A stretch of 64,000 bases of DNA from Pseudovibrio denitrificans JCM 12308 (GTDB lineage: Bacteria; Pseudomonadota; Alphaproteobacteria; Rhizobiales; Stappiaceae). Under the pieces are notes generated by a model. That model searched no databases and had not been told where the DNA came from. It saw nothing but the letters and a program-made list of their open reading frames with translations. The stretch is from positions 1 to 64,000 of the forward strand of contig NZ_BAZK01000009.1 of assembly GCF_001310815.1 (NCBI RefSeq), in the 5' to 3' direction. A program made the position numbers and the translations under genes. Shown here in pieces: positions 27,220 through 36,259 of this stretch (position 1 is its first letter; the number at the start of each line of letters is the position of its first letter).

Positions 27220-28041
27220 TTAGGCGAACTGAGTTAGATTGGTGAGGTCCAGAACCTCATCAAAAACCTGTGGGGCAGCGCCCAAAACAGGATACGGGGC
27301 GCTTGGGTTCTCAGCGACCGGAAATGGGAGAATTTTTCCGCCAGCTTCTTCGATAAGGCAGTATGCAGCCATGCAGTCCCAGGCAGACATGCGCGGCTCA
27401 ACGTAGCCAACCAAGCGCCCCGCAGCGACCCATGCCAACATTAATGCACCGGAGCCATAACGAGTGTAGCTCACGCCTGCGGACATAAGGTCTTCGAACA
27501 TTTTACCGACCTGCGCAGGTGCCACGCGATCATTCGCGCCCACGCCCAGCATGCCAGTCTGCAGGTTAAATCGATCGGTCACCCGTACAGGGGAACCGTT
27601 GAGAGTGGTGCCTTTGCCGCGCATGGCCGCAAAGCGCTCCTTGAGGACCGGAACATCGATAATGCCGATGGCGGCACCGTCTTTGTCCATGACGGCGATG
27701 CATACGCACCACCCCGGTAAGCCATTGAGAAAAGGAGCAGTTCCGTCAATTGGATCGATGACCCAGGTGTAGCCGGTTGTTCCTTCTACGAAGCCGAATT
27801 CCTCACCGAGCAATGCATCCTCAGGAAAATGCTCGGCGATCAGAACGCGGATTTTCTGCTCCACAGCCTTGTCAGCTTCTGAAACGACATCCTGAGGATG
27901 CCGCTTCGTGTCGATGTTCAGATCACCACGATTGGCGAAGTGCTCAAGCGCGAGCACAGACGCTTCATCAGCCATTTTCTGGGCTGCGTTGAAGCGTTTT
28001 TTCAGCTCTGCAGCTTGGTCTAGAACGGCATCTGTCAACAT
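27220..28041 (-). CDS. Inositol-monophosphatase-family phosphatase
   Basis: A Mg-dependent phosphatase of 273 residues. The metal/phosphate motif is WVIDPIDGTAPF (usual WxxDPxDGTxNF), with LLGEEFG ahead of it as the Glu ligand; the second motif is SAWDCMAAYCLIEEAGG. Relatives remove phosphate from inositol-1-phosphate, histidinol phosphate, fructose bisphosphate or PAP. Its ATG overlaps the ATPase stop (TAATG), so it is the last gene of the AfuABC-like operon and is translationally coupled to it. Hydrolysis of an imported phosphorylated sugar or polyol is a reasonable inference. Confidence 0.88.
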   Translation of the reverse strand: MLTDAVLDQAAELKKRFNAAQKMADEASVLALEHFANRGDLNIDTKRHPQDVVSEADKAVEQKIRVLIAEHFPEDALLGEEFGFVEGTTGYTWVIDPIDGTAPFLNGLPGWCVCIAVMDKDGAAIGIIDVPVLKERFAAMRGKGTTLNGSPVRVTDRFNLQTGMLGVGANDRVAPAQVGKMFEDLMSAGVSYTRYGSGALMLAWVAAGRLVGYVEPRMSAWDCMAAYCLIEEAGGKILPFPVAENPSAPYPVLGAAPQVFDEVLDLTNLTQFA

Positions 28042-29099
28042 TACTTACCGCCAATCAGTGCAAGACCGCGTGCATCAAAATCGATGCCAACAGAGGTTCC
28101 GTTGCCGAGCAGTTCATCGGTGTTGTTGTCAATCACGAACAGCTGGCCGAGATCGCTGAGCACTTCGTACTGGAAGTGATCCCCCAGATAAGCCGCGCTC
28201 TTGATCTTGCCGGTCAGACCGCCGTTCACGTCTTTGCTCAGCTTAATGGAGTTCGCCCGCGCTGCCAGCTTACCCTTACCAACGCTATGGTTCCGACTGC
28301 GCAGGTCAAAGCCTTTGCCACCAACAACAACATTCGCGGTGTCTGCATTCACAGCGCTGATGTCACAATCGAGAATGTTCGCTTCACCAATAAAGTCCGC
28401 GATGAACTCAGAAGCTGGGCTTTCGTAGAGCTCGTAAGGCGTACCGTCCTGCTCGATGATGCCGTCGCGCATAACCACGATACGGTCGGAAACAGCAAGC
28501 GCTTCTTCCTGGTCGTGGGTTACGTAAACGGCTGTGAAATCAAGGCGCTGCTGGATTTCACGGATCTCGGTACGTACCAGACGGCGCAGGCGGGCGTCCA
28601 GGTTGGACAGTGGCTCATCGAGCAGCAGAACCTGTGGCTCCAGAACGAGTGCGCGCGCCACAGCTACACGCTGCTGCTGACCACCGGAAAGCTCGGAAGG
28701 AAGACGCGGTGCCTTTTCCCGGAGGCCTACAAGGTCCAGCCCTTTCAGAGCCATCTCTTCTGCATCTTTGAAGCCACTGGACTCCAGACCGTACTTCACG
28801 TTCTCCAGCACAGTCATGTGCGGGAACAGAGCGTAGGACTGGAACACCATGGAAACGTCACGCTGGTTTGGTGGAAGACGGGTAACGTCATCCCCCCCAA
28901 TCATGATGCGACCAGATGTTGGGGTCTCCAACCCTGCAATCATGCGCAGGGTTGTTGTCTTGCCACATCCGGATGGCCCCAGAAGGGTTACCAGCTGGCC
29001 CGGTTCAATAACCAGATTGAGATCCGGGATTGCAGTAAAGTCGCCGTAGTTTTTGCCGACATTTTCGAAGCGGACCTGACCAAATTTTGCATGTGTCAT
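28041..29099 (-). CDS. ABC transporter ATP-binding protein (AfuC/FbpC type)
   Basis: A 352-residue ATPase: Walker A LLGPSGCGKTTTLR, Q-loop MVFQSYALFPHMTV, signature LSGGQQQRVAVARAL, Walker B VLLLDEPLSNLDARLR, and a C-terminal TOBE-like regulatory domain from about 240. Powers the importer with the large permease (four-base overlap at 29096-29099) and the periplasmic protein at 31366. The family includes iron, putrescine and hexose-phosphate importers. Confidence 0.92.
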   Translation of the reverse strand: MTHAKFGQVRFENVGKNYGDFTAIPDLNLVIEPGQLVTLLGPSGCGKTTTLRMIAGLETPTSGRIMIGGDDVTRLPPNQRDVSMVFQSYALFPHMTVLENVKYGLESSGFKDAEEMALKGLDLVGLREKAPRLPSELSGGQQQRVAVARALVLEPQVLLLDEPLSNLDARLRRLVRTEIREIQQRLDFTAVYVTHDQEEALAVSDRIVVMRDGIIEQDGTPYELYESPASEFIADFIGEANILDCDISAVNADTANVVVGGKGFDLRSRNHSVGKGKLAARANSIKLSKDVNGGLTGKIKSAAYLGDHFQYEVLSDLGQLFVIDNNTDELLGNGTSVGIDFDARGLALIGGK

Positions 29100-31306
29100 G
29101 CTGCGGCTTCCTTCAGTTTACCCTGAGCAGGAGATTTTTGAGTAGTTTCTGGACGACGGAGTTTTCTTTCACCAACCAGCAGCTGGAAGATGAGAATGAC
29201 GGTGACCATCACGAAGATGAGGACGGAGCTGTAGGCAATCGCCACGCCGTATTCGCCGTTTTCAACCAGACCGACCACATAGGCCGTCGCCATGTTGTAT
29301 TTTGCGCTCACAAGGAAAATGACCGCAGAGATGGATGTGATTGCACGCACGAAGCTGTAAACCAGAGCCGCCTGAATGGCTGGACGCAGCAGCGGCAGGA
29401 TCACTTTCTTCAGTGTGCGTGCACTGTTTGCGCCCAGAGTCAGGGATGCTTCATCCAAGTTCTTATCCAGCTGGGACATCGCTGCCACACCGCCGCGTAC
29501 ACCCACAGGCATGTTACGGAACACGAAGCAGAAGATCAGGATCAGAGCTGTACCGGTCATCTGCAGCGGTGGCAGGTTGAACGCGAGGATGTAGCTGATA
29601 CCAATCACGGTGCCCGGAATTGCGAAGCTCATCATCAGACCGAATTCAAAGGCGGATTTGCCTGGGAAGTCCTGACGAACGATGAGCCATGCGGACAGGA
29701 TGCCAACTGCAGCGGTCAGTGGAGCTGCTGCAAGCGCGATCCACATTGTGGTCCAGAAGCTGTTCCACGCAACGCCAGTGAAGGCAAAGCCGTTTTCGAA
29801 CGAGATGGAGAATGCGGTGATGTAGTGCGCCAGCGTGACGCTGTGGTCCAGACCCCAGACTTTCACGAAGCCGCCGAACAGGATCAAGCCGTAAACTGCA
29901 ACAGTGAACAGGCTCCACAGGGCAACGATTGTGCCGACTGGGATAGAGATACGCTTTGGCAGTTTCGCATAGCGGCCACCATCACCCTTACCGGTCACAG
30001 TCGCGAAGTTACGCTTACCAAGCCACATACGCTGCGCAAAGAATGCAGAGAGTGTGAAGCCAAGCAGGATGATCGCCAGAACAGCTGCGCGGGATGGATC
30101 GCTCTGCGCACCAACAACCGCGAAGAAGATTTCAGTTGAAAGCACGCCGCCATTGCCGCCCAGAACCATCGGGTTACCGAAGTCAGCCATGGACTCGATG
30201 AAGCCGATCAGGAAGGCGTTTGCCAGGCCGGGAGCCATCAGCGGCAGGGACACTTTGCGGAAGGTTCTCCAGCGGCCAGAACGCATGGTCTGACTTGCTT
30301 CTTCCAGTGACGGGCTGATGCCTTCAACAACACCAACCAGAACGAGGAAGGAGATTGGCGTGAAGCTGAGCATCTGCGCAATCCAGATACCTGGCAGACC
30401 GTAAATCCAGCGGCCCAGCTCAAGTCCGGTTGCAGCTTCAATAGCTTCAGTAACAAAACCTGTACGGCCCAGCATCAGTGTCAGGGACAGACCAATCACG
30501 AATGGAGGGGTGATGATTGGCAGAATGCTGAGGATGCGCAGACCTTTGCGGAATGGCATCTGCGTACGTGTCACGATCAGCGCGAAGGCAAGACCCAGCA
30601 GGGTAGAACCAGCAGCTGTCGCAAGAGCAAGGAACAGTGTGCGCCATGCGATGCCACAGGACTTGCCAGCCAGACAGCCGAGTGACCAGATCTGCGGATC
30701 AACGATGTTGCGGGCCACACCATCTGTCGAGAAGTTGCCGCGGAAATCCTGAAAGGCGCCGGCGAACATGGACAGAATTGGATAGAAAACAAAGGTCGCT
30801 ACAAGCAGGATCAAAAGGGAGACGGCAGTCAGAACGATTGCGTCGCCTTTGAGAGCGCCCTTTTCAGCAAGACCAAATGAAATGAAAGTGGTGAATGTGA
30901 GAGCAAGAAGAACCGCACCGGCACCGAACGCAGGCTGACCATCTACCTGGCCAAACATTGCCTCCAGCACGCTCCAGTTCCAGCCGCGCAGGCCGATGGA
31001 GAGACCTTCCAGCACCATCCAGAACAAGCCCAGAGCACCGATTATGGCAATGGTTTTGCCACGGCGACCCGGCTTAGCCTTCAAGCGCAGATAACCTGCA
31101 GCACCAACAAGAACAAACACTGGGAGCAATTGCAGCTTTCCAAGGAAAAGCTGGAAAAAGCCCGGCCAATAGCGCTCTTTGCTCAGGAAATCCAGAACCC
31201 ATTCGCCGCCAAAAAAGCCGCTGCGAATGTGGAACCAAGGCAATATAAACAACCCAAGGACGCCGCATATGAGTGCGAGGTCCAGCCGACGATTTTCATT
31301 TGTCAT
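29096..31306 (-). CDS. AfuB/FbpB-type ABC permease, fused double-domain
   Basis: A 736-residue membrane protein holding two permease domains. The first coupling (EAA) loop is GISPSLEEASQTMRSGRWRT and the second is LDKNLDEASLTLGANSARTL. A long N-terminal hydrophobic extension (about 230 residues) precedes the first domain, as in the AfuB branch (PQIWSLGCLAGKSCGIAWRT is close to what I recall of AfuB). It forms the channel for the AfuA-like binding protein. Confidence 0.9.
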   Translation of the reverse strand: MTNENRRLDLALICGVLGLFILPWFHIRSGFFGGEWVLDFLSKERYWPGFFQLFLGKLQLLPVFVLVGAAGYLRLKAKPGRRGKTIAIIGALGLFWMVLEGLSIGLRGWNWSVLEAMFGQVDGQPAFGAGAVLLALTFTTFISFGLAEKGALKGDAIVLTAVSLLILLVATFVFYPILSMFAGAFQDFRGNFSTDGVARNIVDPQIWSLGCLAGKSCGIAWRTLFLALATAAGSTLLGLAFALIVTRTQMPFRKGLRILSILPIITPPFVIGLSLTLMLGRTGFVTEAIEAATGLELGRWIYGLPGIWIAQMLSFTPISFLVLVGVVEGISPSLEEASQTMRSGRWRTFRKVSLPLMAPGLANAFLIGFIESMADFGNPMVLGGNGGVLSTEIFFAVVGAQSDPSRAAVLAIILLGFTLSAFFAQRMWLGKRNFATVTGKGDGGRYAKLPKRISIPVGTIVALWSLFTVAVYGLILFGGFVKVWGLDHSVTLAHYITAFSISFENGFAFTGVAWNSFWTTMWIALAAAPLTAAVGILSAWLIVRQDFPGKSAFEFGLMMSFAIPGTVIGISYILAFNLPPLQMTGTALILIFCFVFRNMPVGVRGGVAAMSQLDKNLDEASLTLGANSARTLKKVILPLLRPAIQAALVYSFVRAITSISAVIFLVSAKYNMATAYVVGLVENGEYGVAIAYSSVLIFVMVTVILIFQLLVGERKLRRPETTQKSPAQGKLKEAAA

Positions 31307-31335
31307 TTGGAAAGAACCAGATTTTTTGGGGAAAC

Positions 31336-31357
31336 GGGGCAGGCTTCAGCCCGCCCC
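31336..31357 (-). repeat. Intercistronic hairpin between binding-protein and permease genes
   Basis: GGGGCAGGC and GCCCGCCCC pair around TTCA with one mismatch. On the minus strand GTTT follows. A typical place for an element that keeps binding-protein mRNA in excess. Confidence 0.5.
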
Positions 31358-31365
31358 GATCTCAA

Positions 31366-32391
31366 TCAGTTTGCAGCAGCGCCAACTTCCATGTCCCAGC
31401 GTGCCAGCAGGTTTCTGCGGCGGTCGCTGCTTCCGTATTCAGCAAAATCGTAGTCGATCAGACGTACGTTTTCGAGCTTCGGAGCTGCTTCTGGCTGAGT
31501 AGAACCCTTGTTGGATGGGATCTGGTAGGAACCAGTTTCAGCCATCAGGTTCTGTGCTTCTGGGGTGAGCACCCAATCGTAGAATACTTTTGCAGCATCT
31601 GGGTTTGGCGAACCATCGATGAGAGACATGGAGCCGATTTCGTAACCGGTGCCTTCACATGGAGCGACAACCTCGATTGGGAAGCCTGCTTCTGCCTGCT
31701 TTACAGCGTCGTGCATGAACACGATGCCGAGGCCTGCTTCACCGCGGGCTGCAGCCTTAACAGGTGCGGAGCCAGACTTGGTGTACTGTGAAACGTTCTT
31801 GCCCAGAGCCAATAGGTATTCAAAGGCTTCTTCTTCACCCATCAGCTGAACGAGAGTAGCAAGCGCGGTGTAAGCAGTGCCGGAAGAGTTAGGATCTGCG
31901 ATAGAGATCTCACCCTTCAGAGCAGGGTTGAGCAGGTCGGACCAGCACTTAGGACCTTCAATGCCCTTTTTCGCGAGGATCTCTTTGTTGTAACCCCAGC
32001 CAAGTGCGCCGGAGTACACGCCTACTGTGCGGTAGCCGGAAGTTTCTGCCTGAGCAACAGCCCATGGAAGAAGTTCTTCAAGCATTGGCGACTTGTAAGC
32101 CACTGAGAGCTGATCGTTTGCTGCCTGCAGATGCGGATCACCGGTACCACCCCACCATACGTCCGTCTGCGGATTGCGAGCTTCTGCACGGATCTTTGCA
32201 TAAGCTTCACCTGAAGAAAGACGGATCATGCTGACGTCAGTACCTGTCTTTTCTTCAAACTTTGCTGCGAGCTTTTCACAAAGTGCGTTGTCAGCAGAGC
32301 AGATCATGCTCAGTTCATCTGCTGAAGCTGCGCTTGCACCTGCACCCACAATAAGGGTTGCACCCAACAAAGCTGTCTTAATGGATTTCAT
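31366..32391 (-). CDS. afuA: AfuA-like periplasmic binding protein (iron/sugar-phosphate class)
   Basis: A 341-residue periplasmic protein with signal peptide (KTALLGATLIVGAGASAASA). It matches the AfuA pattern I know from Actinobacillus at many places: NPQTDVWWGGTGDPHLQAAN, ISIADPNSSGTAYTALATLV, NVSQYTKSGSAPV, ARGEAGLGIVFMHD, PCEGTGYEIGSMSLIDG and LIDYDFAEYGSSDRRRNLLA. AfuA was first called an iron protein but was later shown to bind hexose phosphates. GGAGGAG precedes the ATG at 32391. A LacI operator lies 24 bases upstream. First gene of an operon ending in a phosphatase, which supports a phosphorylated-sugar substrate. Confidence 0.85.
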   Translation of the reverse strand: MKSIKTALLGATLIVGAGASAASADELSMICSADNALCEKLAAKFEEKTGTDVSMIRLSSGEAYAKIRAEARNPQTDVWWGGTGDPHLQAANDQLSVAYKSPMLEELLPWAVAQAETSGYRTVGVYSGALGWGYNKEILAKKGIEGPKCWSDLLNPALKGEISIADPNSSGTAYTALATLVQLMGEEEAFEYLLALGKNVSQYTKSGSAPVKAAARGEAGLGIVFMHDAVKQAEAGFPIEVVAPCEGTGYEIGSMSLIDGSPNPDAAKVFYDWVLTPEAQNLMAETGSYQIPSNKGSTQPEAAPKLENVRLIDYDFAEYGSSDRRRNLLARWDMEVGAAAN

Positions 32392-32414
32392 AATAACTCC
32401 TCCCAAACACGTTG

Positions 32415-32428
32415 TGTACACGTGTACA
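32415..32428. promoter_or_regulatory. LacI-type operator TGTACACGTGTACA
   Basis: A perfect 14-base palindrome between the afuA-like gene and the divergent LacI gene, 24 bases before the afuA-like ATG. A half-like TGTACA also occurs at the LacI start codon (32521-32526). The CG centre is usual for LacI family sites. Confidence 0.7.
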
Positions 32429-32519
32429 TAATATAGTCGGCTAAATTTTTGCAATGTCAACTTTATTCCAAGAAAGACTAATTTATTTTATGGATATTTC
32501 CTGATATGGAGATGCAACC

Positions 32520-33572
32520 GTGTACAAAAATCAGCGAAATTTGATGTCGGAAAAAGTGTCTTCAAGAAAGCAGCAGGTCAGGGCTGAGGACGTGGCGCGC
32601 CACGCAGGTGTCTCCCGTGTTTCAGTGTCCAGAACCTTCACTCCGGGGGCCAGTGTTTCCGCCGCTACACGCGCTAAGGTATTGAAATCCGCAGAAATAC
32701 TAGGGTACCGCGTAAACCGCCTCGCAAGCAGCCTCAACCGCTCGGAGAGTGGCATCGTGGCGCTCATCGCAGCCGAGATTGATACGCCGCACCGCTCTGC
32801 GATGATCGCTGAACTTTCTGACAAGCTACAGGCCGCTGGTAAGGTAACAATGCTTATCAACACCAGTGGATATGAGGAGCGTGTGAAGGATGCTTTGCTG
32901 CAAGCAATCAGTTTTCGCACAGAAGCAGCGATTATTTTGTCTGGTGCACCGGACCCTTCCTTAGCCGACACATGTTTTAGCAATGGCATGAAGCTGGTAC
33001 TGATCAACCGTGAGGAAGACTTTCCTGGTTCTCTGCAGATTGGGCCGGATAACAGGGCGGCTGGCAAGACTGCGCTGAAGGCTCTTTTGCGTGCAGGATG
33101 CAAGCGAATCGCCCTTGCTAACTCCGCAAATGCCACCTGGAGCATCCTTGAACGCCAGAAAGGCTTTGTGGATGCCGCTGACGAAGCAGGGGTTGAGGTT
33201 CTGAGCGAAGTGGGCGGCCTCACGTCCTATCAGGCCGGTCTGGAACTGGGCACTGCACTGCTGGATAGGGAAGACCGCCCAGATGGCATTTTCTGTACAA
33301 CTGACCTGATTGCCTGCGGTGTGATTGATGCTGCACGCCAACGCTTTGGCCTGCGCACACCAGACGATCTTTCTGTCATTGGCTTTGATGATATCGCGCA
33401 GGCAGAGTGGGAAGGCTATGACCTGACCACCTTCGCGCAGCCAACGGATCAGATCATCGAGAAGTGTCTGGAATGGTGCACCACAGAGCAGCCGGAGACT
33501 GAGACGGTGAAACTGCCTGCCAAGTTTGTTTGGCGCAATAGCGTGCAGAAAGCACGCATCCCGTTGAAGTAA
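32520..33572 (+). CDS. LacI-family transcriptional regulator
   Basis: A 350-residue regulator. HTH and hinge: AEDVARHAGVSRVSVSRTFT and ILGYRVNRLASSLNRSESGI (the minor-groove hinge helix region). Sugar-binding-like effector domain follows (IVALIAAEIDTPHRSAMIAE, DGIFCTTDLIACGVIDAARQ, DDLSVIGFDDIAQAEW). The GTG at 32520 has GGAG upstream; ATG 32544 has none. Divergent from the AfuABC-like operon and probably its repressor. SVSRTF replaces the more common TVSR; this is within family variation. Confidence 0.9.
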   Translation: MYKNQRNLMSEKVSSRKQQVRAEDVARHAGVSRVSVSRTFTPGASVSAATRAKVLKSAEILGYRVNRLASSLNRSESGIVALIAAEIDTPHRSAMIAELSDKLQAAGKVTMLINTSGYEERVKDALLQAISFRTEAAIILSGAPDPSLADTCFSNGMKLVLINREEDFPGSLQIGPDNRAAGKTALKALLRAGCKRIALANSANATWSILERQKGFVDAADEAGVEVLSEVGGLTSYQAGLELGTALLDREDRPDGIFCTTDLIACGVIDAARQRFGLRTPDDLSVIGFDDIAQAEWEGYDLTTFAQPTDQIIEKCLEWCTTEQPETETVKLPAKFVWRNSVQKARIPLK

Positions 33573-33578
33573 GAAAGA

Positions 33579-34592
33579 TCAGGCTTGCGGCGCGAGCCTG
33601 ACGTGCTCATAGGCCTCATAAAACTCTGCGAACATCTGCTGAATGCCCCGCATCGGAACCCCAAGGCTGTCACGCTTGCTGAAGTCAAAGCGTGTCGGTG
33701 GTTCCGGGTCTTTGCCTAGCGGAGCAGGGAGTGCCTCCAGCGGCACGTACTCCGCAATCTCTTGATAAATCCGTGCCCAGCTCCAGCTTCCGCTGAGTGC
33801 AAAGTATCGGCCTGCGGCCTTTGGATTCTCCAGTGCAGCCAAGGACATCTTCGCCAGATTATCTGGTGAGGTCAGCGACATAGAGCCTGCTGGAACTGTG
33901 CTGTGCCAACCAGTTTTGCCGTGACGCAGTTTTGCAAGAAAACTGAGAACATGGCCTTTCAGGTGGGATGGCAGGAGCGGAGCACCGACCATCATGCTTG
34001 GCAAAAACGTGCAGAGCCGCATGCCATGCTCTTCGGTGAAGGCTTCTGCGGTTGCCTCCATCACGATCTTTTGGGCCTGAGCATATTTCCTTTGCTGGAT
34101 CTGCATCTCAGCGTCAGAAATGTCTCTGTCCTCGTGTTTTTCAAAGGATGGTGTGGCTGGCTCTGCAGAAGCGGTGCTGGAGCAAAGAACAGCGGTCTTT
34201 GCACCTTGTCTCTGCGCGGCTCTCAGAATGTTCAGGCAGGCTTGTTCTGCAGGGCGGATGATTTCGCTCATGCCGCGATCGCGATCCAGCTCGGCAGCAG
34301 GTGTTCCATCGGCTCCATGTTTGAGCGTTGGAATGCAGGTGATGAACACGGCGTCAGCCTGCGTTAAGGGCGCATCGAAGCTCTCAGACACTGAGTTATC
34401 TGCCGAAAACAGGTGAAGTCGCTCTGCTGCACCGGGCAAACGCATCAAACCGCTGACTTTATCGAGTTGGGAAATGTCGCGCAGGGTGCCGTTGACGCGG
34501 TAGCCGCGAGCAAGGGCTTCTTTGACCATATAGGCCCCGGCCAACCCGCTGGCGCCTGCTATGCAAATGGTTTTGACTTCCGCTTTCGACAT
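33579..34592 (-). CDS. NAD(P)-binding SDR/NmrA-like protein
   Basis: A 337-residue Rossmann protein: nucleotide motif ICIAGASGLAGAYMVKEALA, VLCSSTASAEP at the catalytic Ser strand, and YAQAQK as the YxxxK pair, placing it among extended or atypical short-chain dehydrogenases. HGMRLCTFLPSMMVGAPLLP fits substrate-domain residues of extended SDRs. GGAGGG precedes the ATG at 34592. It converges with the LacI gene (6-base gap) and is divergent from the TdaF-like gene. Substrate unknown. Confidence 0.8.
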   Translation of the reverse strand: MSKAEVKTICIAGASGLAGAYMVKEALARGYRVNGTLRDISQLDKVSGLMRLPGAAERLHLFSADNSVSESFDAPLTQADAVFITCIPTLKHGADGTPAAELDRDRGMSEIIRPAEQACLNILRAAQRQGAKTAVLCSSTASAEPATPSFEKHEDRDISDAEMQIQQRKYAQAQKIVMEATAEAFTEEHGMRLCTFLPSMMVGAPLLPSHLKGHVLSFLAKLRHGKTGWHSTVPAGSMSLTSPDNLAKMSLAALENPKAAGRYFALSGSWSWARIYQEIAEYVPLEALPAPLGKDPEPPTRFDFSKRDSLGVPMRGIQQMFAEFYEAYEHVRLAPQA

Positions 34593-34917
34593 CAAACCCT
34601 CCAGATCCAGCAGCCTCGCGGCTCTTGCTGAGCGGAACTGTGCCAGCACTACATTTTCATTGCACATCGGAAGTTCTGAGGCTGGGTATCAGAGTTGCTG
34701 AGGGCACGTCCTCAAGAAACCTGAGGAGAGCAATTCAAAGAAACAATTGGAATATCCGGCCTGATTTGAGGTCATCTGACCCCAGAAAAAGACACCGCGC
34801 GATGAGCTGGCTGAGCTGTACAACAACCTCCCCTAGGGTTCAGCAGACTCCGCAATGACGCCAATCGCGCGGGACCTCCATCATTTTGAAATGAATTTCT
34901 ACAGAGAGGATATTTCC
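34593..34917. promoter_or_regulatory. Divergent promoter region of the SDR and TdaF-like genes
   Basis: 325 bases with no gene. TCCTCA (34709-34714) and TGAGGA (34722-34727) form an inverted repeat with a seven-base spacer that may bind a regulator. No TdaA-like T-N11-A box matching 49143-49165 was seen here. Confidence 0.35.
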
Positions 34918-35517
34918 ATGGTCACCAATGAGACCCCCGACAAGGCCCGTATTTTGATCGGCGCCAGCGCATCTCTGGATGCAACACTGCTGCCCAACTA
35001 TCTGCGCGAAATCAAGAATTCGATTGATTGCACGCTCACCGCCATGTTCACCCCCAATGCCATCAACTTTGTGAACATGGACAGCATCGCGCTGTTTGTG
35101 GATCGGATGATTTGCGGTGATGATCCGAAGGACTGGGCGACAGACAAGCCAGGCCGTATTGCAGCGGAACATGACATACTCGCCGTCATGCCAGCCACTG
35201 CGAACACGCTCTCTGCCGTGGCGCATGGTTCTTCCCTGAACCGCCTGACCACAGTCATTCTGGCAGCGGAGTTCCCTGTGCTGTTCTTCCCGGTGATGGG
35301 CGGTCCAATGTGGAAGAAGGCCTCTGTGAAACGCAACGTGGCTCAGATCCGTGAGGATGGCTATGAGGTGTGTGATCCGGTATGGCGCGAGAATTTTGAT
35401 CCGCATATGGGCAAGATCCACGGCCACCAATCACTACCTGATCCTGAGGTGGTGGTAGAGCAGATCAAAAAGCACCTGCCGCAGTATCAGGTGCGTAGAG
35501 AACTTGAGCTCAGTTAA
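34918..35517 (+). CDS. tdaF: HFCD-family flavoprotein, TdaF-like (phosphopantothenoylcysteine decarboxylase homologue)
   Basis: A 199-residue FMN protein of the homo-oligomeric flavin-containing Cys decarboxylase family. Visible: ARILIGASASLDATLLPNYL at the N-terminus, an MPATANT motif (family PASANT), and FFPVMGGPMW at the place of the substrate clamp PxMNxxMW, with Gly for Asn. It is a stand-alone flavoprotein, not fused to a CoaB domain, so it is not the CoA biosynthesis enzyme. In TDA producers TdaF is exactly such a protein, thought to act on the cysteine-derived sulfur intermediate. The TDA genes lie at 44863-51291, supporting the assignment. Start at 34918 with AGAGGA seven bases upstream; an earlier ATG at 34855 lacks a site. 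Transcribed alone, ended by the terminator at 35538. Confidence 0.72.
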   Translation: MVTNETPDKARILIGASASLDATLLPNYLREIKNSIDCTLTAMFTPNAINFVNMDSIALFVDRMICGDDPKDWATDKPGRIAAEHDILAVMPATANTLSAVAHGSSLNRLTTVILAAEFPVLFFPVMGGPMWKKASVKRNVAQIREDGYEVCDPVWRENFDPHMGKIHGHQSLPDPEVVVEQIKKHLPQYQVRRELELS

Positions 35518-35537
35518 GAGCTGTATGTGACCAACAA

Positions 35538-35569
35538 AAAGCCCGCCGCTCCGAAGAACGGCGGGCTTT
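35538..35569. terminator. Bidirectional terminator after the tdaF-like gene
   Basis: AAAGCCCGCCG and CGGCGGGCTTT form a perfect 11-bp stem with T and A tracts on either side. Serves the tdaF-like and DUF2938 genes, which converge. Confidence 0.85.
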
Positions 35570-35587
35570 CTCGTGATCCTGAAACTA

Positions 35588-36118
35588 TCAGGATGCAGAG
35601 GAAACAGGGGTCTCAACTGGTTTGAAAACCTTGGTTTGAATCCAAAACGCCACGTACATTCCCAATCCGAAAGAGAAATGCGTCATCAGGCTCTTCAGGC
35701 GGGCGAAGTCCGGGTTTGGCCGGTTGGAGGCCATGATGCCCGCGCCCAACGCTGGTTGCATGACGAAAAACGGAAACACAATCATGGCAACGCCAAACAG
35801 AATGGTCAGGATTAAAGAGGGTTTCTGTAACTGGCGTGTTCCGAAGATCATCACAAACGCGGCCACGAAAATGACGCCGATGATGTAATGCGCTGTCCAG
35901 CCAATGGCGCTTTCTCCCGCAATGGGAGCGGCCCGGCGGATACTTTCGTGCGTGAACTGCCCATCCAGCATATGCCCCATCCAGCGGCCCACGACCGAGA
36001 AATTGCTCTGCGGAATGCCAAAAAGACTATCTGCTGCAACGGCCCAGATATCCATGAAGAGCGTGGCGCCAATGCCAACAAAGAGAATGCGGAGTGCTAA
36101 ACCTGTTCGATTTTCCAT
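35588..36118 (-). CDS. DUF2938-type membrane protein
   Basis: A 176-residue protein with about four membrane segments (ALRILFVGIGATLFMDIWAV, GWTAHYIIGVIFVAAFVMIF, LILTILFGVAMIVFPFFVMQ, SFGLGMYVAFWIQT). The ATLFMDIW start and GWTAHYIIG pattern fit the DUF2938 family, of unknown function. AGGAACAGG precedes the ATG. No partner gene is evident. Confidence 0.75.
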   Translation of the reverse strand: MENRTGLALRILFVGIGATLFMDIWAVAADSLFGIPQSNFSVVGRWMGHMLDGQFTHESIRRAAPIAGESAIGWTAHYIIGVIFVAAFVMIFGTRQLQKPSLILTILFGVAMIVFPFFVMQPALGAGIMASNRPNPDFARLKSLMTHFSFGLGMYVAFWIQTKVFKPVETPVSSAS

Positions 36119-36190
36119 AGTACCTGTTCCTTTAGATCTGCGGGTGCTTTGCCGGAAGTGGCGCTTGCATGTGCTCCCTTTTCTGGGGTG

Positions 36191-36240
36191 AAAAAAAAGC
36201 AGGCCGCGAGGGGATTGGAGTGCGGCCTGCGAGTGCAAGC
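36191..36240 (-). terminator. Terminator of the haloperoxidase-like gene
   Basis: GCAGGCCGC and GCGGCCTGC form a 9-bp stem; on the minus strand eight T follow. It lies directly after the stop at 36260. Confidence 0.8.
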
Positions 36241-36259
36241 TAAGTCAGGAGGAGCTGAC

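Noticed and set aside
29087..30139. 350-residue plus-strand frame opposite the AfuB-like permease
   Set aside because: Same antisense pattern; the minus-strand permease is certain.
34918..35517. Calling the flavoprotein CoaC of coenzyme A synthesis
   Set aside because: CoaC is normally fused to CoaB in bacteria; no CoaB domain follows and the TDA context favours TdaF.
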